Positions 62,518 through 64,000 of a stretch of 64,000 nucleotides of DNA are shown here, in pieces. The DNA is from Homoserinibacter sp. YIM 151385 (lineage in GTDB: Bacteria; Actinomycetota; Actinomycetes; Actinomycetales; Microbacteriaceae): the NCBI RefSeq assembly GCF_027912415.1, contig NZ_CP115175.1, positions 1,116,001 through 1,180,000 of the forward strand, given 5' to 3'. A model generated the notes under the pieces. That model saw nothing but the letters and a program-made list of their open reading frames with translations, made no database searches and was not told where the DNA came from. Numbering within the stretch: the first letter of the stretch is position 1; each line of letters starts with the position of its first letter. The position numbers and the translations under genes are program-made.

Positions 62518-64000
62518 TCAGCGCTCGAGCGGCAGCAGCATCCCGAAGCGGACGAGCTCCCGGATGCGGGGCGCGAGCTGGGCGCGGAGGGCGGCCGGGT
62601 CCGCATCGAGGAGGCCGGCGACCGCGTCGACGATCGCGCCGAGGGCGAGCTCTCCGTCGCAGACGCCGACGACCGCGGCGAGCCCGGTGTCGGCGTGGAC
62701 GGCGCGGCCGAAGCCGGTGCCCTGCCTGAAGAGGATCACGCTGGGGTGCTCCTCGCCGGGCCAGTGGCTGCGCTCCTCGGTGACGTCGGGCGCGACGCGC
62801 AGCCGCTGCTCCATGAGCTGCGCGTCGTCGAGGCCGGCGACGGCATCCCATCCCGCGAGCGCCTGCGCGAGGTGGGCGCCGATGCCCGCGAGGTTCTCGC
62901 CGAGGCCCTCGGCGATGCGCTCGGTCACCGCGAGGCGCACTCCCGCATCCGTGCCCGGACCCGTCGGCGCGGCCGGACGGCGGAGCAGCACGTAGCCGAA
63001 GCCGACCTCGTCGACGCGCCGCTCCGCGAAGTCGTCGAGCCAGGCGTCGACGAGCGCCTCGTGCTCGGGGGTGCCGGGTCGCGTGCCGCCGTCGCGGATC
63101 CAGGTCTCGGCGTAGCGGGCCGGGTCGAGGACCTCCCGCTCGACGATCCAGTGCTCGAGTCCCGCGCCCCGAGCCCACGCGGCGGCTCGATCGAGACCGC
63201 TGCGCCCGTCGCGGTACTCCCAGTTGCCGAGGAGCTGCGCGGAGCCGCCGGGGGCGAGGTGCGCGGCCGCGCCCTCCACGACGGAGGCGACGAGCGCATC
63301 CCCCACCATCCCGCCGTCGCGGTACTCGTAGGCGGGCACGCCCTCGCGGCGCGGGGTGATGACGAAGGGCGGATTCGTGACGATGCGGTCGAAGCGCTCG
63401 CCGGCGACCGGCTCGTAGAGGCTGCCGAGGCGGAACTCGATGCGGTCGACGCCGTTGAGCGCGGCGTTGAAGCGGGCGAAGGCGAGGGCGCGCTCGGAGA
63501 CGTCGGTCGCGATGACGCGATCGGCCCAGCGGGCGGCGTGGAGGGCCTGGATGCCGCTCCCGGTGCCGAGGTCGAGGACGCTCCCGCCCTCGGCCGGCAG
63601 CTGGAGCGCGGCGAGCGTCGCGGAGGCGCCGCCGATGCCGAGCACGTGGTCCGTGCGGAGGGCGCCGCCGAGGGCGAGCTCGCCGAGGTCGGAGGCGATC
63701 CACCAGCTCGTGACGCCGGTGCCGTCGACGACGGAGGACGGCCGGAGGTCGAGGGCCGGGGCGAGGAGGCCCGCGTCACCCGCGACCGCGATCGCGAGTC
63801 CGAGTTCGAGTGCGCCGGCCGAGCCGAGCGAGGGCAGGGCGCGGTCGAGCTCCACCCGGCCGACCGGGGTGCCGAGCACGAGCAGCCGCGCGAGCACCGA
63901 CAGGGCCGAGTCGGCGCCGCGCAGCGCCCGGAGCGCCGGCACCCGGTCGCCGCGCTCGAGCGCGCCGTCGGCGGCATCCCCCCACAGCTCGCGCAGCGCG
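62518..64000 (-). CDS. Class I SAM-dependent methyltransferase with C-terminal extension (partial)
   Basis: The frame is open to the right edge, so the 5' end is missing; at least 493 codons are present. The central Rossmann part has SVLDLGTGSGIQALHAAR, VIATDVSERAL, and the catalytic-type motif FDRIVTNPPFVITPR (NPPF), as in enzymes methylating amide or adenine N6. After about residue 330 of the visible part a separate C-terminal domain follows (VRLAVTERIAEGLGENLAGI..., VILFRQGTGFGRAVHADTGLAAVVGVCDGELALGAIV). The target is unknown. Confidence 0.87.
   Translation of the reverse strand, partial: ALRELWGDAADGALERGDRVPALRALRGADSALSVLARLLVLGTPVGRVELDRALPSLGSAGALELGLAIAVAGDAGLLAPALDLRPSSVVDGTGVTSWWIASDLGELALGGALRTDHVLGIGGASATLAALQLPAEGGSVLDLGTGSGIQALHAARWADRVIATDVSERALAFARFNAALNGVDRIEFRLGSLYEPVAGERFDRIVTNPPFVITPRREGVPAYEYRDGGMVGDALVASVVEGAAAHLAPGGSAQLLGNWEYRDGRSGLDRAAAWARGAGLEHWIVEREVLDPARYAETWIRDGGTRPGTPEHEALVDAWLDDFAERRVDEVGFGYVLLRRPAAPTGPGTDAGVRLAVTERIAEGLGENLAGIGAHLAQALAGWDAVAGLDDAQLMEQRLRVAPDVTEERSHWPGEEHPSVILFRQGTGFGRAVHADTGLAAVVGVCDGELALGAIVDAVAGLLDADPAALRAQLAPRIRELVRFGMLLPLER

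Overview
The window is a stretch of chromosome from a very high-GC actinobacterium. The family is most likely Microbacteriaceae, inferred from the tig/clpP1/clpP2/clpX neighbourhood, the tRNA-His/clpS/DUF2017/metallopeptidase block, an SCO4848-type protein and abundant promoters with a TAGACT-like -10 box. It is dense, mostly core genome. I see no insertion sequence, prophage, CRISPR array or recognisable defence island.

Layout, left to right. 1-4.97 kb: an FtsX-type ABC exporter (two permeases, two ATPases; the first permease enters from outside). 4.97-12.3 kb: the Clp protease region, with clpX, clpP2, clpP1 and trigger factor on the minus strand. A plus-strand copper-handling trio (His-rich membrane protein, YcnI-like, CopC-like) sits between clpP2 and clpX. 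12.4-14.5 kb: tRNA-Pro and tRNA-Gly, then a cell-wall carboxypeptidase with CWB2 repeats. 14.9-18.2 kb: a 65-residue DUF2510 protein, a two-component system and dps. 18.2-25.5 kb: amidohydrolase, PaiB-like protein, Fpg/Nei glycosylase, rpiB, DUF2332 and aminopeptidase N. 25.5-33.8 kb: membrane proteins, an MscS channel followed by a truncated haemoglobin, an NmrA oxidoreductase with a divergent HxlR regulator, a flavoprotein and two thioesterases. 33.9-37.4 kb: a glycine-betaine-type ABC importer. 37.5-43.6 kb: ettA, an SSB paralogue, msrA, an aldo/keto reductase and small unknowns. 43.8-51.2 kb: an SPFH/NfeD pair, an SDR, tRNA-Arg, a MarR-MFS operon, orn, tRNA-His, clpS, DUF2017 and a metallopeptidase. 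51.2-54.8 kb: a TPP-riboswitch-controlled ECF importer (YkoE type) with a P-loop kinase at its end. 54.8-64 kb: a glycosyltransferase, an M23 peptidase, small enzymes, an acyltransferase, DUF3097, an alcohol dehydrogenase, PspC and a methyltransferase cut by the right edge.

The most informative signals are in gene starts and DNA words rather than in a new gene system. More than twenty genes have a TANNNT -10 box 6-9 bases before the start codon, so they look leaderless. In four places the upstream gene's TAG stop codon forms the first three bases of that -10 box. One divergent pair shares an overlapping, near-palindromic -10 box, with only 19 bp between start codons. The word GGATGC/GCATCC recurs in genes and in intergenic hairpins, and appears to drive otherwise rare GAT and GCA codons. 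All of these come from reading by eye and need counting.
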